Part shown: in pieces, positions 27,075 through 36,287 of the stretch | Layout: each line of letters opens with the position of its first letter | Numbering within the stretch: position 1 is the first letter of the stretch | From: Ureibacillus xyleni | GTDB taxonomy: Bacteria; Bacillota; Bacilli; Bacillales_A; Planococcaceae | Reading direction: 5' to 3' | DNA: 64,000 nt | Assembly: GCF_900217795.1 (NCBI RefSeq) | Contig: NZ_OBMQ01000008.1 | Location: 1 to 64,000, forward strand | Made by a program: the position numbers and the translations under genes | The notes under the pieces: generated by a model | Database searches by the model: none | Seen by the model: only the letters and a program-made list of their open reading frames with translations | Told to the model about the DNA's origin: nothing

Positions 27075-27310
27075 TTGTCCATTCGGCAGTGTGTATTCCC
27101 TCCTTAAGCTCAACGTTTTGACCATTCAGTACAGTGATTTGCTCCCTCAACGTTGCGATTTGACCATTCAGCACAGTGATTTGCTCCCTCAACGTTTTGA
27201 CCATTCAGCACAGTGATTTGCTCCCTCAACGTTGCGATTTGACCATTCAGCACAGTGATTTGCTCCACTCATCCCACTTTTTGTTCATTCCGCAACACGT
27301 TTTGCTCACT
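27075..27310. repeat. 21-bp phased array, family B/D, about 12 units (inverted)
   Basis: TTGACC and TTGCTC alternate at 27118, 27139, 27160, 27181, 27197, 27218, 27239, 27260, 27281 and 27302; all steps are 21 bp except one of 16. Weaker units lie at 27075 and about 27096. On the minus strand the cores read GGTCAAA and GAGCAAA, close to the family-B core at 8655-8935. The minus frame translates to heptads such as LREQITVLNGQ, but no start signal supports a gene. Confidence 0.85.
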
Positions 27311-27375
27311 CAATCATTTCAAAATTCATGTATAATAAAAGGTAAGAAATTTACAGCTAGCTTTAAGGAGAAACC

Positions 27376-27900
27376 ATGCACACTTTTCAATATACTCATC
27401 CAAAACAAATCGACTTTACAGATGACATTCCTATAAAAAATAATGCGGGCGAAATTGTGGCGATATCAAAGCGCATCTATGACAACCCCTTGAAAAAAAC
27501 AATGGATCGACTTTTCGATTATCGATATTTCCTTAAATATCATATATACAATCCGAGTGGTGACCTCCTTTTTACAGTAAAAAAAATTAGCCGGAAAGGG
27601 AGACTTTGGTATGAAGGTCATGACACCACCAATAATAAACAATATATCATCTCCTATGAAAATTGGCGTTTAGGCGTTCCAGAGTTGTATATTACAGATG
27701 GCAACAAAAAAATCCAACTAAATAAAGAAATGGAAGATTGGTCACAATTTATTTTCGACAATGAAGTTATCGCACAGTGGAAAGCCGATTTTGTAAACGA
27801 TCAATTTCAGATGACCTTCACAATCGATGAAAAAAGCCCCATCCAAAATGTCGCAGTATTTATCGGTATTTGCCAGGCTGCACTTTTTGTAGGAGCTTAA
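27376..27900 (+). CDS. tubby C-terminal/LURP-one-like protein
   Basis: 174 residues, no signal peptide. The middle part (YRYFLKYHIYNPSGDLLFTVKKISRKGRLWYEGHD ... YIISYENWRL) has the alternating beta pattern and G-x-L-W-x-x-x-D phrase of the LURP-one/tubby-like barrel, whose bacterial members have no agreed function. AAGGAG lies seven bases before the ATG. Followed 18 bases later by a 74-residue gene, likely cotranscribed. Confidence 0.65.
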   Translation: MHTFQYTHPKQIDFTDDIPIKNNAGEIVAISKRIYDNPLKKTMDRLFDYRYFLKYHIYNPSGDLLFTVKKISRKGRLWYEGHDTTNNKQYIISYENWRLGVPELYITDGNKKIQLNKEMEDWSQFIFDNEVIAQWKADFVNDQFQMTFTIDEKSPIQNVAVFIGICQAALFVGA

Positions 27901-27918
27901 CCAAAGGAGTTTAAAAAA

Positions 27919-28143
27919 ATGAACGTAATTTTTGTACTAACAAAAACGGGTGAGGAAGTGCTTGAGATGGTATCCAATGATGTGGCAGGGTTGCTTGCTG
28001 CCGTGAAAGGAGAAAATGTGACTTTCCCATTTGGTAGCTTTCAATACGACTTTCATACATTAGACCACTACCTTGTCGATAATGTATATCGCCAGGAACT
28101 TGTTATTTATTTAAAAGAGGAAAGTGAAACCAATCCATTGTGA
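27919..28143 (+). CDS. hypothetical protein
   Basis: 74 residues: MNVIFVLTKTGEEVLEMVSNDVAGLLAAVKG ..., soluble, acidic, with a strong AAAGGAG site. I do not recognise it. It follows the tubby-like gene closely and ends before a 150-base gap that leads to the Na/Pi transporter gene. Confidence 0.65.
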   Translation: MNVIFVLTKTGEEVLEMVSNDVAGLLAAVKGENVTFPFGSFQYDFHTLDHYLVDNVYRQELVIYLKEESETNPL

Positions 28144-28293
28144 ACGCCCTCATAACAGAGAACTTTGCCGAATATACTTATCTATTACAAGCACAAAGAA
28201 AATAAAAATCCACAAAATCCCTTCTTTTCCATAAATCCCATAGCAATATATGTTAAAATGTATTTTTAGTCACGAAAAAGGAGGTGATTGTGA

Positions 28294-29856
28294 ATGATTA
28301 CGGTATTTGGCGGAATTGGCATATTTATCCTAGGAATGTCAATGCTGACAAATGGCTTGAAAGAAATCGCAGGGGAAGCGTTAAAAAAATGGTTAAATAA
28401 CTTTACGAAAGGTACATTTTCCTCGCTTTTCACAGGACTTTTCATGACGATATTAATGCAATCCTCCACTGCAACAACGCTTTTAACGGTCGGGTTTGTG
28501 AGTGCAGGGTTAATTACCTTTAGTCAATCAATCGGGGTGATTATTGGCGCAAATATTGGTAGTACAAGTACAGGATGGATCATCTCGCTTCTTGGCTTCA
28601 AAATTAGTTTGCAAGCTATGTCACTGCCAATTATTGGTATAGGAGCATTTATGCAGTTCATTGCCCCGTATAATATTAAAAAGTACGGTGGGGTATTAGT
28701 GGGGTTTGGTCTCCTATTTTTAGGAATTGATTTTCTCCAACAAGGGATGAATTCGGCACATGATATCATATCCTTTGAATCGTTAAATACAAATTCTATT
28801 CTTTCAAGTTTTCTATTAATTCTCATTGGGATTGTGATGACCATCATCATGCAAGCGTCCAGTGCATCGATGGCGGCGACGTTAGCAGCCTTGTTTTCAG
28901 GGGCAATCGACTATGAGCAAGCAGCCTATCTAGTTATTGGACAAAATATTGGAACAACTGCTACGGCTTTATTTGCTTCCATTGGGTCATCCATTGCCGC
29001 AAAAAGAACGGCCATTACGCATTTGTTGTTTAACGTCATCACAGCAATCATTGTGACGATTTTCTTCAAATACATATTACAATTAACAGAAACAATCACG
29101 GTATTACTTTCAGGAAACTTTGACGAAACGTTGGGCTTGGCGATTTTCCATACGTTATTTAGTGTGCTTGGGGCCATTCTTTTTGTTCCATTTATAGGTC
29201 CATTTGCGACATTCCTTCAAAAAATATTGCCAGAAAAAGAAAACGCGTTAACAAGAGACCTTGACTCGAATTTAGTGTCTGTCCCGTCAGCAGCATTAGA
29301 AGTTTCATATAAAACGTTAATTCAAATGATGAAACAATTAACAAGGGCTTTGTTAGAATTAATTGAATCGAAAAAAGTACCACCTCATTTTGATAAAAAA
29401 CTGAATGAAGTGGAAGAAGCAATTGATATTACGCGGAAATTTTTAGATTCTGTCCAATCAAGCTCAACGAAAATCCGTAATAAACATATTGATATCATTC
29501 ATGCCCTTGACCATTTACATCGGTTGGTAAATGTTTTTAGAGAAAAGCAAAAGCTTGAAGCTATTCATTTACATGGTGCCATTATGAATCAATTACATGA
29601 GACGATGTTTATGGTAGAGGCTTATTTTGAAGACAATGAGATAGTTGAAATTGAAAAAATCCTAGAACAAGATTCACAAAAGATGGCAGAAGAGCGCAGA
29701 AAACGACGCAACGAATATTTAGAACGATCGGTTGTTAATGAAACGCAAATCGATGTTGCCGTTTCCAAGGTACAGTCCATTCTTTGGATCGATCGCCTCG
29801 TCTATCATTATTGGCGTGCATCTGCGCGGTTGGCGAGTTTTCAAGATGATGAGTAG
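28294..29856 (+). CDS. Na/Pi cotransporter family protein (NptA/YjbB-like)
   Basis: 520 residues. The N-terminal 310 form two inverted repeats of membrane helices with the QSSTATT and QASSASMAAT signatures (about residues 50-56 and 185-195) that define Na-dependent phosphate cotransporters of the PF02690 type. The C-terminal 200 are a PhoU-like helical domain. Imports or exports phosphate across the membrane. A near-perfect Shine-Dalgarno, AAGGAGGTGA, lies before the ATG. Terminated by a hairpin shared with the convergent GNAT gene. Confidence 0.92.
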   Translation: MITVFGGIGIFILGMSMLTNGLKEIAGEALKKWLNNFTKGTFSSLFTGLFMTILMQSSTATTLLTVGFVSAGLITFSQSIGVIIGANIGSTSTGWIISLLGFKISLQAMSLPIIGIGAFMQFIAPYNIKKYGGVLVGFGLLFLGIDFLQQGMNSAHDIISFESLNTNSILSSFLLILIGIVMTIIMQASSASMAATLAALFSGAIDYEQAAYLVIGQNIGTTATALFASIGSSIAAKRTAITHLLFNVITAIIVTIFFKYILQLTETITVLLSGNFDETLGLAIFHTLFSVLGAILFVPFIGPFATFLQKILPEKENALTRDLDSNLVSVPSAALEVSYKTLIQMMKQLTRALLELIESKKVPPHFDKKLNEVEEAIDITRKFLDSVQSSSTKIRNKHIDIIHALDHLHRLVNVFREKQKLEAIHLHGAIMNQLHETMFMVEAYFEDNEIVEIEKILEQDSQKMAEERRKRRNEYLERSVVNETQIDVAVSKVQSILWIDRLVYHYWRASARLASFQDDE

Positions 29857-29858
29857 TT

Positions 29859-29893
29859 AAAGGTTATGGTGTTTTCGGGCACTATAACCTTTT
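29859..29893. terminator. Bidirectional terminator, Na/Pi transporter and GNAT genes
   Basis: AAAGGTTATGGTG pairs with CACTATAACCTTT around an eight-base loop. It overlaps the last codons of the GNAT gene (stop at 29882). Confidence 0.8.
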
Positions 29894-30424
29894 CAAATCT
29901 GTTTTCAGCTTGGAATACATATTCAAATCTATAAAACGGCCCTTCGATTTTTCACTTTGCCTCAACGTCCCTTCAAAGGTGAAATGTAACTTTTCTAAAA
30001 CTTTTATGGAATTGATATTTTGAGGTTCGACTTTTGCTTCAATTCGATTAAGCTCGAGGGTGTTAAAAGCATAGTCTAATAAAGCAGTAATGGCTTCCGG
30101 GGCATACCCTTTGCCCCAATGAGTTTTCGCAAGATCGTACCCAATTTCCGCTTTTTCATTGTCAAAATCCAAAGAATTAAACCCACAAGAACCGATAATT
30201 TCACCGCTAGATAACTCGATGATTGTATATCGAATCGCCTTTTCTTCTTCTGCTAGTTCATTCAAATAGGTGATGATTTCGATTGCTTGGTTTTCGTTAT
30301 GAAAATTGTCTATATTCATGTATTTTGTTACGTCCGGGTCCGACCAAATGTTAAAAAGATTTGTTGAATCGCTAATACTCAACTTCCTTAAATGCAATCT
30401 TTCAGTATATAAATTGGTTTCCAA
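29882..30424 (-). CDS. GNAT family N-acetyltransferase (RimJ/RimL type)
   Basis: 180 residues. Begins with the RimJ/RimL-like phrase TERLHLRKLSISDSTNLFNIWSDPDVTKYMN; acetyl-CoA binding is suggested by EIGYDLAKTHWGKGYAPEAITALLDYAFNTL, with RIEAKVEPQNINSIKVLEKLHFTFEGTLRQ after it. TTG start five bases after GGGAGGGG. Substrate unknown; may acetylate a ribosomal protein N-terminus or a small amine. Confidence 0.88.
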   Translation of the reverse strand: METNLYTERLHLRKLSISDSTNLFNIWSDPDVTKYMNIDNFHNENQAIEIITYLNELAEEEKAIRYTIIELSSGEIIGSCGFNSLDFDNEKAEIGYDLAKTHWGKGYAPEAITALLDYAFNTLELNRIEAKVEPQNINSIKVLEKLHFTFEGTLRQSEKSKGRFIDLNMYSKLKTDLKRL

Positions 30425-30454
30425 ATTTTCCCCTCCCTTACCAATATTATAAAA

Positions 30455-30492
30455 GAAAAAAACTCAAATACTAGAGTTTCTAGTACTTGAGT
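30455..30492 (-). terminator. Terminator after the 58-codon gene
   Basis: On the minus strand ACTCAAGTACTAGA pairs with TCTAGTATTTGAGT and is followed by T7. Confidence 0.85.
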
Positions 30493-30498
30493 AGATCA

Positions 30499-30675
30499 TT
30501 AAAGATTTTCATTTTGTTGTTTAATTTCGTCGCCGGTAATTGAAATGTTCGCTTCTTCCATTTTTTTATGTTTATTGACCGAGTTTTCCAAAGTTGTTTT
30601 TAAGTTCATTTCATTTTCAATTGTAATTTGTTTCTTTTTTGGGGCCGTTGTTAGAAAAATATCGTCCTTTTCCAC
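30499..30675 (-). CDS. small hypothetical protein, 58 residues
   Basis: Starts with GTG nine bases after AAAGGAG: MEKDDIFLTTAPKKKQITIENEMNLKTTL ... It is Lys/Glu/Asn-rich and probably a soluble helix. A strong terminator follows the stop by seven bases. It lies downstream of the germinant receptor operon on the same strand, so it could be its last gene or a separate small sporulation gene. No family recognised. Confidence 0.6.
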   Translation of the reverse strand: MEKDDIFLTTAPKKKQITIENEMNLKTTLENSVNKHKKMEEANISITGDEIKQQNENL

Positions 30676-30741
30676 TGAAAATCACTCCTTTAGAAAAGTT
30701 TTTACGTTTCGTTCCGTACTTATACTTATATCAGAATATTA

Positions 30742-31857
30742 TTATTGGATAGAACCTGTACTTTTGAGGGATGCCGTAACTTTTATATTCACTTCTGCAT
30801 TTTTGTAGGTTTCGTTCCACTCCTCTATACTCATTCTTTTATGATGAAACGTTTGAGCCTTATATTTTAAACCAAAACCGATTGGATCAAGGCCTTCTGA
30901 TTGTAGTTCATGAAAGAAACTTTCTAAATTCTCTTTCGCTTCCTTTTCCAACAATTTGCTATATTTTGGTAAATCCCGGCTATTCAGAGCATTTTGAGAT
31001 TCCACTATATAACCAATTAACTCCACATTTACATCAAGGGAAAATTTGTTATTTCCTTGCTTCTTCACTTTATTTTTCGCCTTTATCGTATCGATTTTTG
31101 CAACAAAATGTTCGTTCCCTTGCTTTACTTCAATATCTGCAATTTTCACATTCATGGAAAGGGAATTAAAGATAAACGTATTTAAAGGATCTAATTCATA
31201 TGGGGTTTTTCTGTTCTTTAACACAATCGACTTATTTACGGTAAAGGTCGATTCATTTTCACTAATTTCCACGATTGGAATAATTGGATCAAGGCCATTT
31301 TCCATCATCCTTCTTCTATAGTCGAATAAAAACATGGTCACAATATAGGGGCTTTCCGTACCGTTTCCATCAAAATAGTTATAAAGGGATGGATATGCTG
31401 CCGTTTCTCCTTTAGGAACCATTGTGACAATTTCTTCTGCATTTGGTCTACCCACTGTAACCCAAGAAATGAGTTGAATATCAGGTCTTCTTAACAGAAA
31501 ATCTAAAACTTCTTTATTTTTATTTTCCTTTACTAACTCTTCTCCCAATACAATGAGCTTCAAATGACCAAAGTCTAATTCTTTATCGATATGAGTTTCT
31601 AAAATTCGTATTGCTTCGCTAATTGTCTCTGCTGTTTCAACAAGGTAGGTGTAATTCGCTTCTGGCTTTTGTCTAAAAGAACTAGTCGGTACAAATAATT
31701 TAAGAGTTACTTTAAAAGGTTTTTCATTATCATCTGAATGATCGATACCAATCATTGAAACAAAAACATCCTTATCAATGTCTTTAAATTCTTCACAGCC
31801 GGAGAGAAAAAATAGTATTGAAAAAATAATTAATAATTTACTTTGTATTTTTTGCAT
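30742..31857 (-). CDS. spore germination protein, Ger(x)C family lipoprotein
   Basis: 371 residues. Signal peptide with lipobox LSGC (Cys about 21), then the GerC N-terminal domain (VFVSMIGIDHSDDNEKPFKVTLKLFVPTS) and the C-terminal GerAC domain (SFFHELQSEGLDPIGFGLKYKAQTFHHKRMSIEEWNETY). In the germinant receptor the C subunit is an outer-leaflet lipoprotein of the spore inner membrane. Third gene of the A-B-C operon; it overlaps the B gene by 20 bases. Confidence 0.93.
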   Translation of the reverse strand: MQKIQSKLLIIFSILFFLSGCEEFKDIDKDVFVSMIGIDHSDDNEKPFKVTLKLFVPTSSFRQKPEANYTYLVETAETISEAIRILETHIDKELDFGHLKLIVLGEELVKENKNKEVLDFLLRRPDIQLISWVTVGRPNAEEIVTMVPKGETAAYPSLYNYFDGNGTESPYIVTMFLFDYRRRMMENGLDPIIPIVEISENESTFTVNKSIVLKNRKTPYELDPLNTFIFNSLSMNVKIADIEVKQGNEHFVAKIDTIKAKNKVKKQGNNKFSLDVNVELIGYIVESQNALNSRDLPKYSKLLEKEAKENLESFFHELQSEGLDPIGFGLKYKAQTFHHKRMSIEEWNETYKNAEVNIKVTASLKSTGSIQ

Positions 31858-32947
31858 ACTTCATCCTCCGTTTGATATAGAAAAATACAATAATCATAAA
31901 GGGGAAAAAAACGGATAAGGTAATATTTAAAAAGCTGGATAGCCGGAATAAATGATATTCGTTTATCACTTGAACAAAATACGTTGAAATTAAAGTAAAT
32001 AGGGTAGGCGGTATGAATATTCCTAAGTTAAACCCTCTATACTTAATCTTTTCAAAAGTGAATAAATATTTTAAATATTCCACAGAAACGTGCCAGTGGA
32101 TGAGCATGCTTAAAAAGGCGATACATAAATAAAACAATAAAAACACAAATAAAACGCGTTCAATTAAGGAGTATTTCATTCGCAATGAGTCGCTCGTCTG
32201 TATCCATGGATAAATGAGATGATCAATATTTTCAGTACCATGAAAACCGATTGGGACAAAATAAGTTGTAAATAAAGTAGAAACTGTTATAAGAAAAATT
32301 GTAATAATCTGCTTCCAACCGAATTTTTGTTTGATTGTGAAGAAACGGTTAAAAATAAAAAGATTGGCAACCCCAAGAAACAAGTAAAAAGAAGCGGTGA
32401 ACGATTCAAAATTGGGCATTTGGTTGATATATAATGCCGCCTCTTTTACAAAATCCCAATTAATATTTGGGTCTGTGTATGCTTTTAAAAAGATGTAGAT
32501 AATCAACGGGAGTGTTAAAAGCAAAACAATTTCAATTGTATATAATACTCGATCCGTTTTTATGAAACAGCCTAAAATGACAGACAATATGATTGATAAA
32601 CTAATCAGTACAATTGGCATTTCGGGTGTTAAGTAACGGATTAAAAGGAATGTAAAAGTAATTAACGTAATCATCCCGGCAAAAAACCATACGACCGCCA
32701 TGATAAAAATAAGTGGGGCATAAAACCATTTCGCAGTAGTTTGTTTTAATAAATCTGGCAACGTCTGTCCGGGAAATTGAATAAAGAACTTTGCATAGAC
32801 AGTGATAATAATTGTTCCCGTAATCGTTGCAATAATCATGGCGGATATAGAACCGTCATTATAAAAATGTAAAAGAATGTAAGGGACCGATGCGATGATA
32901 TTTGCGACCATATTAATTAAAATGATATAGTAAAAATATCTGCTCAA
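31838..32947 (-). CDS. spore germination permease, GerAB/GerB family
   Basis: 369 residues with ten hydrophobic segments, an APC-type transporter fold. GerB subunits bind the germinant, usually an amino acid or sugar. Pattern: LINMVANIIASVPYILLH near the N-terminus, PGQTLPDLLK, and a C-terminal positively charged tail. Overlaps the upstream A gene by four bases and the downstream C gene by 20, a tight operon. The germinant cannot be predicted. Confidence 0.92.
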   Translation of the reverse strand: MSRYFYYIILINMVANIIASVPYILLHFYNDGSISAMIIATITGTIIITVYAKFFIQFPGQTLPDLLKQTTAKWFYAPLIFIMAVVWFFAGMITLITFTFLLIRYLTPEMPIVLISLSIILSVILGCFIKTDRVLYTIEIVLLLTLPLIIYIFLKAYTDPNINWDFVKEAALYINQMPNFESFTASFYLFLGVANLFIFNRFFTIKQKFGWKQIITIFLITVSTLFTTYFVPIGFHGTENIDHLIYPWIQTSDSLRMKYSLIERVLFVFLLFYLCIAFLSMLIHWHVSVEYLKYLFTFEKIKYRGFNLGIFIPPTLFTLISTYFVQVINEYHLFRLSSFLNITLSVFFPFMIIVFFYIKRRMKYAKNTK

Positions 32948-34287
32948 GCTTGTCCCTCCGAACGCTTCTTAGATTTCCTGTAATTATAAACTCTTAAATA
33001 TGGCTCACCGAAACTGTCCAAACTTACTAAATACATAATAAAGACAAGGAACCCTAATGTAAGGCCCGCTAAACCGAAAATAGTTGTAATCAATATTAAT
33101 AAAAACCGTACAATTCGAATTGCGAAAGCCATTTCATTCACTGGAATAACGAAGGTGGAAATGGCCACGGCAGACACGATAATAACCATAATATTCGATG
33201 CAAGGGAAGCTTCCGTTACAGCCGTTCCAAGAATTAACCCTCCTACAGTGGTAGCCGTTGCACTAACCGCTTTTGGTAATCGTATACTGGCTTCAAGTAA
33301 TAGTTCCATGAAGAATAGCATGAATAGCACCTCTACAAATGAAGAAAACGGAACCCCCATCCGACTTCCCGCAACGGTTAACGCGAGCTCTGTACGAAAT
33401 ACTTCTGGTGCAAAAGAGGTAACCCCAACATAAATACTGGGCAGAAGCAGGCTAATGAAAAATCCTAAATACCGAAGCATTCTTAGAAACGTTGAAATAA
33501 CAATTGTATGGTAATCATCTTCCATCGTAATCATAAAATCGAAAAAAACGACAGGTGCTGCTAAAGATTGTGAACTACCATCTTCTAATATGATAATTTT
33601 TCCCCCGCCGATGTTATAGATAACGCGGTCTGGTCGTTCTGTCATAACCATTTGGGGGAACAAAGAGAAGCGTTTATCATTTAAATAATTATTAAACTGA
33701 TTAGCAGCCGAGATCAGTTGTTTATCAACCCTTTGAATCTTCTCACGGATGAGTTTTAAAGCTTGCTCGTTGACTTTTTCTGAATCGTAAACTAATGCGA
33801 CTTTTTGTTGATTGACTTCACCATAAGACATATATTCAATGTTCAAAGTGGGTTGTCGATAATAGGACCGAATCAAGTTAATATTCGTCATTAAGTTATC
33901 ACTTAAGGCTAATTGAGAACCATGGATTGTCATTTCTACCGAAGCGGATGATACGGCATCGTTTTTCGATAATTTCAGTTCGATTAATAATAATTCATTG
34001 TCAATTTCCAATAAGATATTGCCATTCATAATTTCAAGAAGAGCCTGCTCTTTTGAGGAGATTTCTTGGTATTGCGGCAATGCCTGTACATATAATTTAT
34101 ATTGATCCATATTTGACATTTCAAAAAATGGTTTAAGTAATATTTTTTGAAGCAGTTCTTTGTCAATCAATGATTTGATATACATGTAGGAAATATTTTT
34201 ACTCTCGTACTCCAATGTCTTTTGTGTTAATTCATTAGTATTAGCAAATTGCTCATTAATCCACAAAAGAGTTTCCTGCGTATTCAT
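32944..34287 (-). CDS. spore germination protein, GerA family
   Basis: 447 residues, first gene of a gerABC-type operon. An N-terminal soluble domain of about 250 residues contains the phrase DRVIYNIGGGKIIILEDGS; about five membrane helices follow, with RMGVPFSSFVEVLFMLFFMELLLEASIRLPKAVSATATTVGGLILG, highly typical of GerAA. The A subunit oligomerises into the nutrient-gated ion channel of the receptor. SigG control is expected; I could not find a convincing SigG promoter upstream. Confidence 0.94.
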   Translation of the reverse strand: MNTQETLLWINEQFANTNELTQKTLEYESKNISYMYIKSLIDKELLQKILLKPFFEMSNMDQYKLYVQALPQYQEISSKEQALLEIMNGNILLEIDNELLLIELKLSKNDAVSSASVEMTIHGSQLALSDNLMTNINLIRSYYRQPTLNIEYMSYGEVNQQKVALVYDSEKVNEQALKLIREKIQRVDKQLISAANQFNNYLNDKRFSLFPQMVMTERPDRVIYNIGGGKIIILEDGSSQSLAAPVVFFDFMITMEDDYHTIVISTFLRMLRYLGFFISLLLPSIYVGVTSFAPEVFRTELALTVAGSRMGVPFSSFVEVLFMLFFMELLLEASIRLPKAVSATATTVGGLILGTAVTEASLASNIMVIIVSAVAISTFVIPVNEMAFAIRIVRFLLILITTIFGLAGLTLGFLVFIMYLVSLDSFGEPYLRVYNYRKSKKRSEGQA

Positions 34288-34426
34288 ACAGTTTTCCCCA
34301 ATCTTCTAGAAATAAGAACCAATCATTAGGGTATCCAATTTTTGTGAAATAATGCATTTCAAGTGAGAAGCATACGTAAATTTGGCATAATATTTTGCTA
34401 TAATATTCTAGAAAGAGGTTGATATC

Positions 34427-34897
34427 ATGTTAATCATTACTGAAAATAAGTTAATCGATGCGCTTGAGGAATATTTTACAGAACACGGATTTTCGGTAAT
34501 TACAAAGGCGAAAAATCGTGCACCAGGTATTGACTTAGCGCTTTTTAAAAATGGGGTAACGCTTTATATTGAGGCAAAAGGTTCTGTCAGAAATGAGTAC
34601 GATACCGATCCAACTATTAAACCATTTACGCGGAATTCAGTTAGAAACTATGTTCGAAAGCAAATTACTAAGTTGATGGAGCGGGAAGAAAAGGGGGATG
34701 GTAAAAATGCTTTCTATATCGCTGCATGGCCTGAAACCCCAACATACAGAGAGGAAGTAAACAAAAAAGCGAAGGCATTATCCAGATTAGGCTATCTTCA
34801 TTTTTGGGTGCAAGAAGATTGGTCAGTTAAAATTGAGGGGCCAGAAGCGGATAAGCTTAGTCAATTCGTGTTTAAGGAAGTCATGCAAGAGTTGTAG
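34427..34897 (+). CDS. PD-(D/E)xK-type nuclease domain protein
   Basis: 156 residues. The motif APGIDLALFKNGVTLYIEAKGS (about 28-49) supplies Asp and E-x-K of the PD-(D/E)xK fold, with a leading helix that has the conserved Glu (NKLIDALEEYFTEHGF). A possible substrate-binding region follows with many basic residues. Such stand-alone nuclease domains are found in restriction and repair systems; no methylase or helicase lies beside it. AGAGGT precedes the ATG. Divergent from the gerA operon. Confidence 0.7.
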   Translation: MLIITENKLIDALEEYFTEHGFSVITKAKNRAPGIDLALFKNGVTLYIEAKGSVRNEYDTDPTIKPFTRNSVRNYVRKQITKLMEREEKGDGKNAFYIAAWPETPTYREEVNKKAKALSRLGYLHFWVQEDWSVKIEGPEADKLSQFVFKEVMQEL

Positions 34898-35018
34898 ATG
34901 ATTTTTTTGAAAATACAATAATTTCAGATATAATTACTATTTTTATAGTAAGATAGCAAAAACATATTGCAGACAACATCCCTTTTAAGATTTAATATAG
35001 TCTTAAAGGGGGATTTTC

Positions 35019-35198
35019 ATGGGAAGCAGCTGGGAAAAGTGGGGGATTGTGTCGAGTGCAGTTGAGGCGAAAAGACCATGTAACTGTGGTGCGGGTGAGG
35101 TACTAATCATGGTTGAAATTGAAGATTCCAACGAACAACCACTAGGGAAAATCAAGGATCGATATCTTAAGATTAATTGCCCCAATAAATGCGAATAG
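35019..35198 (+). CDS. small zinc-binding hypothetical protein
   Basis: 59 residues starting seven bases after AAAGGGGG: MGSSWEKWGIVSSAVEAKR followed by PCNCGAGEV and, near the end, INCPNKCE. The CxC and CxxxC pairs, 33 residues apart, could hold one metal ion. Opposite-strand ORFs here are shadows. Possibly closed by the weak hairpin at 35216-35247. No family recognised. Confidence 0.6.
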   Translation: MGSSWEKWGIVSSAVEAKRPCNCGAGEVLIMVEIEDSNEQPLGKIKDRYLKINCPNKCE

Positions 35199-35442
35199 TG
35201 TACTTATATAATTTAGTTGCGCTTGCAGATAGCGTAGCTTTTTTATTTTGTTAAAAAATGAAGGACATCTCAATATGATGATTTGTCTCTATATTTATAT
35301 AATTTTTGAAGAAAGAGAAAATCGCTATCGACAAAAAAATTGAATTTCCATGTCTCCCTACTTCAAAAAAATGGCTATATATTAAGTAACTACAAATAGT
35401 GTTAAACTCAGGCAACTTTTTCTATAGAGAAGGGTGGAGCAT

Positions 35443-36070
35443 ATGGCAATTAGAAAAAATGACAATTATACGGTTTTAGATTGTGGTCTTTTAAACGATG
35501 CAAGATGGAGCTGGAAGGCAAAAAGTATTCTTGCCTACATGCTGACTATGCTAGTTGATTGGGATTTTTACGTGGAGGAATTAGTGAAACATGGTTCGGA
35601 CGGGGAAAAGCATTATCGTTCTGGAGTTAAATGAGCTAAAAGAATGCGGCTATATAAAGCGATTTCTGGTCTATGAAGCACCCCCAAAACTACTTTCCGA
35701 AAATGTAAATGTAAGTAACCAAAATCCAGCTTCTCTTCATCAACAAAACGAAGGCCTACTAAATACTGATTTATACTAAATACTGAAAGACTAAATACTG
35801 ATAAAAAAGATATTGCCCGAGTTAGCCATTCTATACAAAGCAATCTAAACGAACAAGCAAGCACAAACTATCGACATACAGAAAACTTGAGAATTAATCA
35901 GAGTAAGAATGAACGAAGGGTTTACGGTTGAAGATTTCAAAACGGTTATCGATAACAAAAGAAGCGCATGGCTACATGAATAAGTTTCTACGCCCAGAAA
36001 CACTATTTGGAACAAATTTAAATCGAATTTGAATGAAAAAGTGGATAGGAAACATGTGAAACCAGAGTGA
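35443..36070 (+). pseudogene. decayed phage-type replication protein (DnaD-like, phage C-terminal domain)
   Basis: Starts well (AGGGTGGAGC before the ATG): MAIRKNDNYTVLDCGLLND followed by RWSWKAKSILAYMLTMLVDW, as in Gram-positive phage replication initiators. A frameshift at about 35625 moves to ELKECGYIKRFLVYEAPPK, and further breaks follow. From about 35915 frames resume with GFTVEDFKTVIDNKRSAWL, then LRPETLFGT and KSNLNEKVDRKHVKPE, the conserved phage C-terminal domain. The gene is clearly dead: at least three frameshifts or stops. It marks a former prophage or island. Confidence 0.75.
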
Positions 36071-36287
36071 AATCACCATGTTACACAGTTTAGTGATGGG
36101 ATAAATTTTTAGATTTTTTATCAGACATCCATCCCCATTATGCAGATTAATACAAAGAGTTTTGTAAAGGATACCATAAATTAGTACGATAGTTGCAATG
36201 AAGCCATTGAATAATAAAATCTTGCAACATAAACATATGACTGTAGTTAAACACCGAATCAAATAGATAAGGGGAGAATTTACAATA

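Noticed and set aside
26932-27204. 90-codon ORF with LREQITVLNGQ heptads
   Set aside because: Reads the phased array D; no start signal, and the apparent start lies inside the older tandem repeat.
34288-34426. SigG promoter for the gerA operon
   Set aside because: Candidate -10 and -35 hexamers were poor, so none is listed although SigG control is expected.
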